This document shows positions 17,673-25,988 of a stretch of 64,000 bases of DNA, one piece after another. Numbering within the stretch: the first letter of the stretch is position 1; every line of letters begins with the position of its first letter. The DNA is from Candidatus Cloacimonetes bacterium HGW-Cloacimonetes-2 (GTDB lineage Bacteria > Cloacimonadota > Cloacimonadia > Cloacimonadales > Cloacimonadaceae). Made by a program: the position numbers and the translations under genes. The notes beneath the pieces are model-generated. The model saw only the letters and a program-made list of their open reading frames with translations. It was not told the origin of the DNA and made no database searches. The stretch is from NCBI GenBank assembly GCA_002842035.1, contig PHBP01000011.1:1-64000 (forward strand). Reading direction: 5' to 3'.

Positions 17673-18613
17673 TGAATGGTCTCCTTGATGTGTTTGTTGA
17701 GATCGGGAACGGGAGCGTAGCCTAGCAGTTCTTTTGCCTTATCGATGCTGCAGAGCCAGGCTTCTGCCATGAATTCTTTCATCTTTTCGCGATTGACGAT
17801 CAGGGGTTTGCCCAGTACTTTGCCCGCCAGATCGCCCAAAATGAATGCTAGCATTGCAATAGGGGTGGGTATGAATATATTCATAGTCTTCACATTAAGA
17901 GCATCAGCCATGGCACGACTGATCTCTGTCTGAGTATAGGTCTTGCCATCCGCAGCAAAGAATATCTGATTATAAGCTTGGGGATTGTTCATACAACGGC
18001 TGATCAAATCAGCCAATTCACTGATATGTATCATATTGGAGTACTTCTCTTTGAAGCCGAGCTTCACTATATAACCTTTCTTGCAGATCCTGGCAAGCTC
18101 AAGGAAGTCACGATCTCCCGGGCCGTAGATCGGGCAGGGACGTATGATGGTATATGGCAGAGTAGATTCTTTGGCAAGATGCTGTTCTGCAAGTAGTTTG
18201 CTCTTGCCATACCAGGTAAGCGGTGCGGAGGGATCGCTCTCAATAACGGGCTTTCCCGGGCTGGTGGGTCGTGAAGCGGCAAGGCTGGAGATTAGGATGA
18301 ATTGACGCAAATTAGGGCTGGCATTGGCTGCGTCCAGGAGCTTTTGAGTAAGTCCCAGATTGGCATCCAACATCTCTTGATAGCTCAGAGTTTTGGTCTT
18401 TCCAGCATTATGGATAAGTATGTCCACATCAGCGATAAGCTCGGCAAGATTGCTGGGATTATTATAATCTATTCTGCGGATGGGGATATCACCCAGAAGG
18501 GCTGTATCAGCACTGGGGCGTACCAGAGCAAGAGGCTCATATCCTTTTGATCTGAAGTAACTCAATAGCCCACTACCTACAAAACCATTGGCACCGGTGA
18601 CAGCTATTCTCAT
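17645..18613 (-). CDS. NAD(P)-dependent sugar epimerase/dehydratase family protein
   Basis: The 322-residue extended short-chain dehydrogenase has the dinucleotide motif GANGFVGSGL (residues 7-16), ILIHNAGKT (about 66-74), the Ser of LISSLAASRP (about 105) and the YGKSK catalytic Tyr/Lys (about 133-137). Length and motifs fit the NAD-dependent epimerase/dehydratase family. The substrate could be a nucleotide sugar or another carbonyl compound; nothing nearby decides. It has no tight upstream neighbour (tRNA-Val follows at 18721) and overlaps the barrel gene downstream. Confidence 0.88.
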   Translation of the reverse strand: MRIAVTGANGFVGSGLLSYFRSKGYEPLALVRPSADTALLGDIPIRRIDYNNPSNLAELIADVDILIHNAGKTKTLSYQEMLDANLGLTQKLLDAANASPNLRQFILISSLAASRPTSPGKPVIESDPSAPLTWYGKSKLLAEQHLAKESTLPYTIIRPCPIYGPGDRDFLELARICKKGYIVKLGFKEKYSNMIHISELADLISRCMNNPQAYNQIFFAADGKTYTQTEISRAMADALNVKTMNIFIPTPIAMLAFILGDLAGKVLGKPLIVNREKMKEFMAEAWLCSIDKAKELLGYAPVPDLNKHIKETIQWYKEASWL

Positions 18614-18720
18614 TTATTTCTCCATAAGAAAATACAATTGCAGCCTGAGGGGGTGAATATGCCAAGATGGGGGATTTGGTCAAGGGAAATATCAGGGGAA
18701 TGAGGCAGGACTGAAGAGAG

Positions 18721-18796
18721 TGGTGGGTGATGAGGGACTTGAACCCCCGACCACTTGCGTGTAAAGCAAGCGCTCTCCCAACTGAGCTAATCACCC
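18721..18796 (-). tRNA. tRNA-Val (anticodon TAC)
   Basis: On the minus strand the acceptor GGGTGAT pairs with ATCACCC, then A and an encoded CCA (18721-18723). The D-arm is TTAGCTCAGTTGGGAGAGC. The anticodon arm CTTGC-TTTACAC-GCAAG gives TAC. The T-arm GGGGG-TTCAAGT-CCCTC completes the cloverleaf. Confidence 0.96.
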
Positions 18797-18818
18797 ACTG
18801 CTATATACATTGTTTTAC

Positions 18819-18896
<78 letters not shown>

Positions 18897-19048
18897 CAGT
18901 TATGCCACAAAAAAGTACTCCCTTTTTTCGTCAAGACATTTCGCCATCTTGTTCAGATAAAGCACGAGTTATGCTGAATAATCGTTAATCTCCCTTGACC
19001 TGTCTTGTTGATATTGCTTAGCTACAAAGTCTTTGTTGAAAATAAGTA

Positions 19049-19077
19049 TTGACGTAATAGCAGCTTCCGATTATCTG
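19049..19077 (+). promoter_or_regulatory. Putative promoter of the small zinc-ribbon gene
   Basis: TTGACG (19049-19054), 17 bases, then TATCTG (19072-19077), 40 bases upstream of the ATG at 19118. The -10 box is imperfect. The rest of 18897-19048 shows no gene. Confidence 0.5.
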
Positions 19078-19117
19078 GATCAATTAGGATAAAAAGAGTA
19101 TTATCAAGGAGATAGAA

Positions 19118-19294
19118 ATGGCCAAGAATCATCGTGGAAAAGGCTTGAACAGCCTACCATTACACGGCAGAGGCGAATGCCCCGTTTGCAAACGTACCGG
19201 TGTCAAGCTACTTTATGATATAAAAGCTGCTGACAAGACCGTGAAAGTCTGCAAAGTTTGCAAAAGCACTCCAGCTGAAAAACTGAGCGTATAA
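19118..19294 (+). CDS. Small basic zinc-ribbon protein, unknown function
   Basis: The 58 residues begin MAKNHRGKGLNSLPLHGRG and contain two Cys pairs, CPVC (21-24) and CKVC (45-48), so one zinc ribbon is likely. It is Lys/Arg-rich, like small ribosomal or RNA-binding proteins, but matches no ribosomal protein I know. The start is well supported: AAGGAG six bases before the ATG, and a putative promoter. A strong terminator follows 10 bases after the stop. Such tidy single-gene architecture suggests a constitutively and strongly expressed product. Confidence 0.85.
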   Translation: MAKNHRGKGLNSLPLHGRGECPVCKRTGVKLLYDIKAADKTVKVCKVCKSTPAEKLSV

Positions 19295-19304
19295 ATCAAT
19301 CTTG

Positions 19305-19353
19305 AAAAATAGGAAGATGACAGATTTGTATATGATTGTCTTCCTATTTTTTC
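19305..19353 (+). terminator. Strong intrinsic terminator
   Basis: AAAATAGGAAGA and TCTTCCTATTTT pair almost perfectly over 12 bases, with an 18-20-base loop, ending in a T-run (TTTTTTC). It lies 10 bases after the zinc-ribbon gene. Confidence 0.85.
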
Positions 19354-19387
19354 GTTATAACCGCTATACCGGGCGTAGGTTTCTAGC

Positions 19388-20194
19388 TTGAAGCCACTCA
19401 AAGAACTGGGACAAAACTTCCTCAATGACAGCTCAATTGCCGCTGAAATTGCTGCATTGGCAGATCTAAAACATGGAGAGCGGATCTGGGAGATAGGTCC
19501 CGGTAAAGGTATCCTCACAAATGAGATACTGGCTTATGACGTTGATCTTACTGCTTTTGAGCTGGATCGACGTCTGGAGCAACCATTAAAAGAGAGATTT
19601 GGCAACAAGCTCAATCTTATCAGGAGCGACGTCCTGAGGGTCAATTGGCAAGAATTGCTGGATCAATCACCCCAAAATGTCAAGCTGGTAGCCAATATTC
19701 CATATCAGATCACATCTCCCCTGCTTTCAAGGCTGGAGGAGCATCGTGCTCGATTCGATAAGGTAGTCTTGATGGTGCAAAAGGAAGTTGCAGAGCGTCT
19801 GACAGCCAAGGTGGGGACCAAAGACTACGGTCTGATGACTATCCGGATGCAATTGGTCTTTGATATCGAGATCGGGCTTCAAGTAAACAGGGTCTTCTTT
19901 GATCCTGCTCCCAATGTGGATTCTGCCGTGATAGTAATGCGCCCGAGACAGGATAGTCCCCGGCACAGAGATCCGGAGCTATTCTATAGATTGATTCACC
20001 ATGCCTTCCAGCATCGCAGGAAGACTCTGCGCAACAATCTGCTGCATATGATGACCAAACTTCAGCTTGCAGCGCTCGAAAAACAGAGCCGGTTTGACCT
20101 TACCCGTAGGGGAGAAACCTTTAGTGAAACGGAATTTATTGATCTCTGCGATCTTATTGCTGCTCTCACTTACAGCTCTGAAAGCACAAAATAG
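19388..20194 (+). CDS. rsmA: 16S rRNA dimethyladenosine transferase
   Basis: It dimethylates two adjacent adenosines near the 3' end of 16S rRNA, late in 30S assembly. The 268 residues match RsmA/KsgA length. Motifs are LGQNFLND (7-14), the SAM-binding EIGPGKGILT (about 36-45), FELDRRL (motif II) and NIPYQITSP (motif IV, about 106-114). The start is a TTG at 19388; no better in-frame start is visible and the ribosome-binding site is weak. The following gene starts inside its 3' end. Confidence 0.95.
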   Translation: MKPLKELGQNFLNDSSIAAEIAALADLKHGERIWEIGPGKGILTNEILAYDVDLTAFELDRRLEQPLKERFGNKLNLIRSDVLRVNWQELLDQSPQNVKLVANIPYQITSPLLSRLEEHRARFDKVVLMVQKEVAERLTAKVGTKDYGLMTIRMQLVFDIEIGLQVNRVFFDPAPNVDSAVIVMRPRQDSPRHRDPELFYRLIHHAFQHRRKTLRNNLLHMMTKLQLAALEKQSRFDLTRRGETFSETEFIDLCDLIAALTYSSESTK

Positions 20195-21914
20195 CTCGCT
20201 AGATTTCTACCTCTACAACAACAACAGCGTCCGAATAATCGATAACTTCTTCCTTTACAAGCTTTCTCCTGCAAAGAAAACCAGCCTTCAAGTCAAGGGT
20301 ATCAGTTCAAACGAGACCAGATTAAACTTCAATCAAAATACCCGCCGAGCCAATCTGGAAATGGCTCTCGGGGTGGAACAGGGCATCTTGAGCCACAGTA
20401 TGCTTAGTGGCTTTGACTATCATTTTGACAAGAATGATCTCGAAACAGAGCTTGCTGCTTTCCGTAGCAGGACGGCATATATGGGGTATGGACTCAATAT
20501 CTCACCTATGGATAGCCTCAATTTCAATGCGCAGATTAATGGTTACCTGAAACGTGAGCAGGATAGGTATGTCAATACTGCCGAGCTAAACGGCGATGGA
20601 TATCAGTTTCAAAGCAGGGCTTCCTACGGCTATGTGTCAAATACTGGCTACCTTGGATTGAGCGGTAATCTGGATATCAAACAGCTTGATTGGGAAGATT
20701 ATCAAATCTATGGCGTCAATGCATACCTGGATCAGAGTCTGGGTGCTGCCTATCTGAATTCGCTCTTTAGCCTGAATAGCAGAAATGATAAGCTCTACAC
20801 CCTCCAAGAAAATACAGGTCAGCTTAGTAGTTACGTTATCACAGATAGGCAGAAACGCTGGAACCTGATCTCGGATAACCGATTGGAGATTGATGCAGGT
20901 GACTATCTTGGGTTTAAGATATCCAATACTTATTCTCAACGCAAGACCAGCTTGGACCAAAACATCAATCGTAACAACGCAGACTTCCAAAATCAAGCCA
21001 GTCTGATTACAGAATTTAGACCTACTCAAAACCTGAGACAATTTATAACTCTCAATCACAGCTATGCGATCAAGGACTTCAGTTTCTCCAATGCCAGCAG
21101 ACACTCAGATCTGAGATTACTCGGCTCAAATCTGATCTGGGAGTATCTACCCGGTGATTCACTGAGTGTCGGCGCCAGTATTGATCTTCAACGCACCAGC
21201 TATCCCTATGACGACCACAGGCTGGATAACGATCTTCGCCAGTTTGGGATGAAGATGAGCTGGAAACATTATTATAAGGATCGAATCCGTCTTGGTACCC
21301 ACTTCCTCTGGTCTATTAAGGACGATGTCTATATCGATAGCCTGCTCTCCGGCAATAATACCAGGATCAAAAGCTTGAGCCTGCTCCCTGAATGTAGCAT
21401 CTTGCTGGGTGATCGCCTGGCTCTCAGGCAAAACTATCAAGTGAGAGTGGATTTTACGGATTTCCTCTACAACACAGAAGCCAATGGACTCTATCGTCAG
21501 TTTGGTGCTCGTTACAATCTGGTTTTTGACAGCTACCCATTCGTAGCTCGTTCACTGGACCTCAGGTGGCTGGAGCTACCTTTCCGGACGCCAAACGACT
21601 CTGCCTTTCTCTTGGATGCCCTCATAGCATACGAACGAAGTGAATACGGCTATCAGGAAGAAGACTACTACCTGATTAATTCACTTACAGAGCGATTCAC
21701 AGCCGGGCTCACCCTAAGGCATGATATCCACTCGTTCTATTGGATGCTCCAACCCCGCATAAGTTGGGGCACCTGGAATGAATACAGCCTCTTGCTCGCA
21801 GCAGCATACAAATTCAACAGCAGTTCAGTACTCGAAATCAATCTTAATCCTATCGGAGATAGCCTTAACTCGCTGGATTGGCGGCTCAGTATTAACCTCG
21901 CTCTTGCTTACTAG
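20124..21914 (+). CDS. Putative outer-membrane beta-barrel protein
   Basis: I choose the GTG at 20124 (GGGGAG nine bases upstream) because it gives a clean signal peptide ending LTALKAQ (residue 22) and about 596 residues. An ATG at 20067 would add a charged leader. The rest consists of alternating Tyr/Leu/Ser-rich strands with short turns, like an outer-membrane barrel of 18 or more strands. It ends in LSINLALAY. No named domain is recognised. The gene overlaps rsmA by 71 bases, so its expression is tied to it. Confidence 0.7.
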   Translation: MKRNLLISAILLLLSLTALKAQNSSLDFYLYNNNSVRIIDNFFLYKLSPAKKTSLQVKGISSNETRLNFNQNTRRANLEMALGVEQGILSHSMLSGFDYHFDKNDLETELAAFRSRTAYMGYGLNISPMDSLNFNAQINGYLKREQDRYVNTAELNGDGYQFQSRASYGYVSNTGYLGLSGNLDIKQLDWEDYQIYGVNAYLDQSLGAAYLNSLFSLNSRNDKLYTLQENTGQLSSYVITDRQKRWNLISDNRLEIDAGDYLGFKISNTYSQRKTSLDQNINRNNADFQNQASLITEFRPTQNLRQFITLNHSYAIKDFSFSNASRHSDLRLLGSNLIWEYLPGDSLSVGASIDLQRTSYPYDDHRLDNDLRQFGMKMSWKHYYKDRIRLGTHFLWSIKDDVYIDSLLSGNNTRIKSLSLLPECSILLGDRLALRQNYQVRVDFTDFLYNTEANGLYRQFGARYNLVFDSYPFVARSLDLRWLELPFRTPNDSAFLLDALIAYERSEYGYQEEDYYLINSLTERFTAGLTLRHDIHSFYWMLQPRISWGTWNEYSLLLAAAYKFNSSSVLEINLNPIGDSLNSLDWRLSINLALAY

Positions 21915-21984
21915 ATCATCTTTTTATTGACACTAAACCAGAGTTTCCCCCTGTTGGAATGAACCATAATTACGGGAGAATGAT

Positions 21985-23646
21985 TTGAGACCTGATACAT
22001 ATACTGTTTTAATTGGCGGCAAAGCCGGAGAAGGAGTCAAGAAACTTGCCCAGGTGATTGCTGCCACAGGATTGCAGCTGGGACTTCACAGCTTCCAGAT
22101 GGACGATTACCAAAGCCTGATAAAAGGCGGGCACAACTATAGCCTTGTAAGTTTCTCTCCAATTGTGATCCATAATGCATATCACAAAGCCGATCTGATT
22201 ATTTGCCTTGATGAGCTAAGCTATACCCAACACCTCAATGACCTGGCTGATGGAGGATTCATTTATTACAATTCCAGCGAACAAACCCATCAGCAAGGCA
22301 TAGGCATCGAACTCAGCAAACTGATGAAAGAGCACTACAAAAACCCCAGCAACCCCAGCTTGGGTGGACTGGCGATCTTTTGTGCGCACTTGGGACTTGA
22401 TAATGAATTGATGCTGAGAATCATCAAGATCTCTTACAAAAAGAACATAGAAGAGAATCTAAGCTTTGCATCGCAGGTTTATTCGCTGATACAAGCACAG
22501 AGCAAACTTCCCGATGCTATTTCTCAAGCTCCGGGGCTTCATCTTTTCAGCGGTAATCAGTGCATCGGGCTTGGTGCTTGGGCTGCTGGTCTTGACACTT
22601 ATTTTGCTTATCCTATGACCCCAGCATCGTCGCTATTGCATTTCCTGGCATCTATGTCTGCCAAGCTTGGTGTCAAAGCTATACACGCTGAAAGTGAGCT
22701 CGCTGCAGCCAATATGGCAGTGGGAGCGGTAGTCGGTGGTGCGAAGGCTGCTGTAGGCTCCAGCGGCGGTGGTTTTGCCCTGATGCAGGAAGCCTTCTCG
22801 CTGGCAGGGATTTCGGAGGCGCCGCTTTTGTGCGTCTTATCCTCCCGCCCCGGACCAGCCACTGGAGTATCCACTTACACTGCCCAAGAAGATCTGCTTT
22901 TTGCCCTAAACCAAGGCCACGGTGAGTTCAGCCGGATAGTAGCATCACCCGATACTATGGAAAGAGCATTCAGCCTGGCTACAGAACTCTTAAGCCTGGC
23001 CTGGGAATTCCAGATTCCGGTAATCCTTTTAACGGAAAAACATCTCTCCGAATCTGCCCAGAGCATTCGCCTACCTCTAGGCGATGCATGCGAAGCTACC
23101 GGACTGATACACGATGCTTTAGAGCCTTACAATAGATACCAGATAACCGATTCAGGCATCTCCCCTATGCTGTTTCCCCCATCGGAAGAGATCATCAAAT
23201 GGAACTCACACGAGCATCTTGAAAGCGGTCTGCGCACCGATCAAGCTGCCGCTATGGTCGCAATGAAGGATAAGCGTGATCGCAAACGCGAACACATTGC
23301 TTTAGCCTGTGCCCGTTATCCACGGATTGCTGTGTATGGCTCAGGATCTCGCCGAATCTTTGCCTATGGCTCGACCGCTCTCGAGATTCGTGAAGCACTG
23401 CAGAATCTTGACGATAGCTATCAACTGATAGTCCCGATTTACCTTGAACCCTTACCCGTAGATCAACTTTTGCCTTACACAGATAGCCCTGCGCTGGTAA
23501 TTGAGCACAATTCCCAGCCGCGTTTTGCCACTTTCCTCAAAGAGAAGATCGGACTCGAGACCAGACAAAACATCCTAAAGTATGATGGAAGAGCTTGGGA
23601 TCCTCTGGTGCTTGCAACAAAGATCAAGGAGGCTTTCGATGCGTAA
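21985..23646 (+). CDS. 2-oxoacid:ferredoxin oxidoreductase, fused gamma-alpha subunit
   Basis: With the next gene it would oxidatively decarboxylate a 2-oxoacid to acyl-CoA, reducing ferredoxin. Residues 1 to about 170 are the gamma domain (VLIGGKAGEGVKKLAQVIA, DDYQSLIKGGHNYS). Residues from about 185 are the alpha domain, with the pyrimidine-binding TYFAYPMTPASS (about 207-218) and HAESELAAANMAVGA (about 232-246). The gamma-alpha fusion of 553 residues is typical of KorA-type enzymes, suggesting 2-oxoglutarate or branched-chain/indole substrates rather than pyruvate; this is inference. The start is TTG with GGGAG upstream. It overlaps the beta gene by eight bases. Confidence 0.88.
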   Translation: MRPDTYTVLIGGKAGEGVKKLAQVIAATGLQLGLHSFQMDDYQSLIKGGHNYSLVSFSPIVIHNAYHKADLIICLDELSYTQHLNDLADGGFIYYNSSEQTHQQGIGIELSKLMKEHYKNPSNPSLGGLAIFCAHLGLDNELMLRIIKISYKKNIEENLSFASQVYSLIQAQSKLPDAISQAPGLHLFSGNQCIGLGAWAAGLDTYFAYPMTPASSLLHFLASMSAKLGVKAIHAESELAAANMAVGAVVGGAKAAVGSSGGGFALMQEAFSLAGISEAPLLCVLSSRPGPATGVSTYTAQEDLLFALNQGHGEFSRIVASPDTMERAFSLATELLSLAWEFQIPVILLTEKHLSESAQSIRLPLGDACEATGLIHDALEPYNRYQITDSGISPMLFPPSEEIIKWNSHEHLESGLRTDQAAAMVAMKDKRDRKREHIALACARYPRIAVYGSGSRRIFAYGSTALEIREALQNLDDSYQLIVPIYLEPLPVDQLLPYTDSPALVIEHNSQPRFATFLKEKIGLETRQNILKYDGRAWDPLVLATKIKEAFDA

Positions 23647-24475
23647 TCTTGATACCCCAAAAGCCAATACATGGTGTCCTGCTTGTGGAAACTTTGGCAT
23701 ACTCAACGCAGTAAAAGCCGGATTCAAACAGCTTTTTGACCAGGGACTCGATCCTGCAAAACTGATGATCACCTGTGGCATCGGTTGCCATGGAAAGATC
23801 TTTGACTACCTGAATATCTCCGGAATATACGGGCTCCACGGTCGAGCAGTGGCTACAGCCTCCGGTATCAAGCTGGCCAATCCTGAGCTCACTGTCGTAA
23901 GCTTTGGCGGTGATGGTGATAGTCTGGGTGAAGGCTTGGAACACACTCTCTTTGCCGCAAAACGTAATCTGGATATGACTCTGATCCTGCATAATAATGG
24001 TAACTACGGGCTTACGACCGGGCAGTTTTCACCCCTAAGTCCTATCGGATTCAGAGGTCTGTCAACTCCTCAGGGCAGTGCGGAACAACCCTTTGATGCT
24101 ATCCCTCTGCTTCTGGCTGCCGGTGCGAGCTTCGTGGCTCGTTCTTACTCTGCAAATCCCAAACATTTGGCGGAAATCCTCGTCAAAGCAGTGATGCACA
24201 GAGGCTTTTCTTTTATCGAAGTACTACAACCCTGCGTAAGCTACAACAACACGTATCAATACTATAATAGCAGAATCAAGATGCTGGATCAAATCCCCTC
24301 AGACGTCTACGAAGCCATGCGTCTTGCCAAGGATAAGGATCACAGCTATCTGGGTATTTATCAGGCAGAAAAGCGTGATCTCTTTGAAGATCTCTCATCA
24401 GGATTTGCTAATCCCGTGAAAGAAAGCCCCGCTTTCCGAGAAAGAATTGAGACTCTGAGAACAATGTACAAATGA
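23639..24475 (+). CDS. 2-oxoacid:ferredoxin oxidoreductase, beta (TPP) subunit
   Basis: The ATG at 23639 is preceded by AAGGAGG and gives 278 residues; upstream in-frame codons lie inside the alpha gene. Features are an iron-sulfur CPAC (residues 13-16), CGIGCHGK (about 47-54), and the thiamine diphosphate motif GDGDSLGEG (about 90-98) ending in NNGNYGLTTGQ (about 119-129). Four Cys residues are available for a 4Fe-4S cluster. The KorB/VorB length is as expected. It overlaps the next gene by ATGA, linking it to the membrane electron-transfer proteins. Confidence 0.9.
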   Translation: MRNLDTPKANTWCPACGNFGILNAVKAGFKQLFDQGLDPAKLMITCGIGCHGKIFDYLNISGIYGLHGRAVATASGIKLANPELTVVSFGGDGDSLGEGLEHTLFAAKRNLDMTLILHNNGNYGLTTGQFSPLSPIGFRGLSTPQGSAEQPFDAIPLLLAAGASFVARSYSANPKHLAEILVKAVMHRGFSFIEVLQPCVSYNNTYQYYNSRIKMLDQIPSDVYEAMRLAKDKDHSYLGIYQAEKRDLFEDLSSGFANPVKESPAFRERIETLRTMYK

Positions 24476-25263
24476 AAAAGCGTAGTACAGCATCCAGACT
24501 GATTGTTCAGAGCATATTCTTTCTCTTGTCGATGGCAATCCTGGCTTTCGTAATCATAGTTGGCAAGAAAGCCATCCACAATGCCTGTCCCTACGCCTCT
24601 GTATGCTTTGGCTTGAATTATCAACAGTTACTGGGCTTGAGCTCCGGGATATTCCTTTTTAGCACGCTGCTTGGTTTTGCTATATTGATCTCATCGATCT
24701 TTCTCGGCAGGAAGTTTTGCTCCTGGATCTGCCCCCTTGGCAGCATTCAGGAAGCTTTGTATCAGCTCCGCAGCAGACGATATCGTATGAAGCAGCGAGT
24801 GCCTTTTTATATAGAGCACAAGCTGGCATTCCTAAAGTACCTGATCCTGGCATTTACCGTGATCTCTGCCATAGCAGGTCTGGCTTATCTGTTTATCCGC
24901 TTCTGTCCGTTCTATGCCCTCTCGATGCTTCCCAGACTTGCCATTCCGGGCTTGGCACTACTTGCGCTGATCCTGGTAGCCGGACTCTTTATCGAGCGCT
25001 TTTGGTGTCGCTTTTTGTGCCCCTATGCAGCTCTGCTCAATATCTTTCAAGCATTGGGCAAGCTCTTTGGCATCAGACGCCTGATGATTCAACGGAATCT
25101 GGAGAGTTGCAACGACTGCAGGCTCTGCGTGCTATACTGCCCGATGAATATCAATCTCTGTGAATACGAATATGTGGAGGATGCCAATTGCATCCACTGT
25201 GAGATATGTGCCCAAAGATGCCCTAAGGGAAGTTTGAATCCCGATTGCAAGGAGGAATTATGA
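24472..25263 (+). CDS. NapH/CcoG-like membrane iron-sulfur protein
   Basis: The 263 residues carry about four or five membrane segments (near 10-30, 53-75, 117-140, 155-175). Two CxxxCP motifs of the NapH/NosR/CcoG type are seen: FCSWICPLG (about 82-90) and WCRFLCPYA (about 177-185). A C-terminal pair of ferredoxin motifs follows (CNDCRLCVLYCP and CIHCEICAQRCP), enough for two 4Fe-4S clusters. Relatives pass electrons between quinol and redox partners. Here it is translationally coupled to a 2-oxoacid oxidoreductase and a ferredoxin, so I infer an electron exit from reduced ferredoxin to the membrane. Confidence 0.85.
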   Translation: MKKRSTASRLIVQSIFFLLSMAILAFVIIVGKKAIHNACPYASVCFGLNYQQLLGLSSGIFLFSTLLGFAILISSIFLGRKFCSWICPLGSIQEALYQLRSRRYRMKQRVPFYIEHKLAFLKYLILAFTVISAIAGLAYLFIRFCPFYALSMLPRLAIPGLALLALILVAGLFIERFWCRFLCPYAALLNIFQALGKLFGIRRLMIQRNLESCNDCRLCVLYCPMNINLCEYEYVEDANCIHCEICAQRCPKGSLNPDCKEEL

Positions 25264-25796
25264 AACACGTTCTTCAGATCATCCTGATAGTCGCCCTTCT
25301 TAGCTTGGGCATCATCCAAATAATGATTGCCAAAGGCTTTTTTATCCCCCGGGATCTGGAAAAAGTCTGCCCGGTCGATGCTATCACGATGGTAAATGGA
25401 AAAGCTGTTATCGATCCCATCAAGTGTATCGGTTGCCGACGTTGCGTCGATGGCATCCCAATCAGAAAAAATGATCCAAGGCCAATAGAGATACCACTTG
25501 CAGATTCTGTAGCTGCAATTCTTCCTGCGCAACCAGCCAGTCCGATTGTGAGCCCTCCCCATCGCAATCCGCAAAAACCCAATCCTCCTGCACAGACCGT
25601 CTTGAGCTATCGGGTCGATTCATCCAAGTGCATCGGCTGCCAATTATGTGTCTCAGCCTGCCCGACGGGAGCTATCTCTATGCAGGGAGAAAAGGCTGTA
25701 ATTGACCAGTCCAAATGTATCAGTTGCGGCATCTGCGTTAATGGCAATGGACAAGACTACGATGGCTGCCCTGTAAGTGCAATCAGCCGTAGATAG
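25260..25796 (+). CDS. Membrane-anchored three-cluster ferredoxin
   Basis: The ATG at 25260 overlaps the previous stop (ATGA) and follows AAGGAGG. The 178 residues begin with one membrane anchor (about 4-25). Next is a reduced cluster motif whose Cys residues come from KVCPVDAI and CIGCRRC, a Pro-rich linker (about 80-115), then two classical motifs, CIGCQLCVSACP and CISCGICVNG...GCP. Twelve Cys give three 4Fe-4S clusters. The second and third form a bacterial-ferredoxin fold. It is the likely redox partner of the oxidoreductase encoded upstream. Confidence 0.88.
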   Translation: MKHVLQIILIVALLSLGIIQIMIAKGFFIPRDLEKVCPVDAITMVNGKAVIDPIKCIGCRRCVDGIPIRKNDPRPIEIPLADSVAAILPAQPASPIVSPPHRNPQKPNPPAQTVLSYRVDSSKCIGCQLCVSACPTGAISMQGEKAVIDQSKCISCGICVNGNGQDYDGCPVSAISRR

Positions 25797-25814
25797 TATT
25801 CTCCCGGACTAGTT

Positions 25815-25893
25815 ACTCACAATCATTCTTCCCTGCTTGAATGCTTGGGTGATCCCCTGGTGATCCCCTGGTGATCCTCTTGTGAGTACCAAG
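25815..25893. repeat. 11-bp-periodic palindromic repeat, copy D
   Basis: The core units are GAATGCTTGGG (25839-25849), TGATCCCCTGG (25850-25860 and 25861-25871), TGATCCTCTTG (25872-25882) and TGAGTACCAAG (25883-25893). Outer arms ACTCACAA (25815-25822) and TTGTGAGT (25880-25887) are exact inverted copies, and GCTTGG/CCAAG pair within them. It lies between convergent genes, about 20 bases after the ferredoxin stop and 95 bases after the phosphatase stop. Confidence 0.88.
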
Positions 25894-25988
25894 GAATCGC
25901 CAATGTAGTGTGAAGGATTCACGGCAGTATTCAAAAGGAAGGCAGAATGGATGAAGGCGGTCTTAGCCAGGATACTCAATATATCCCG

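Noticed and set aside
19118-19294. Reading the small zinc-ribbon gene as ribosomal protein L28 or L33
   Set aside because: The N-terminus and spacing of the Cys pairs do not fit either family.
25850-25893. Short direct repeats could be a CRISPR array
   Set aside because: Units are 11 bp with no spacers, are part of a palindrome, and no cas genes are present.
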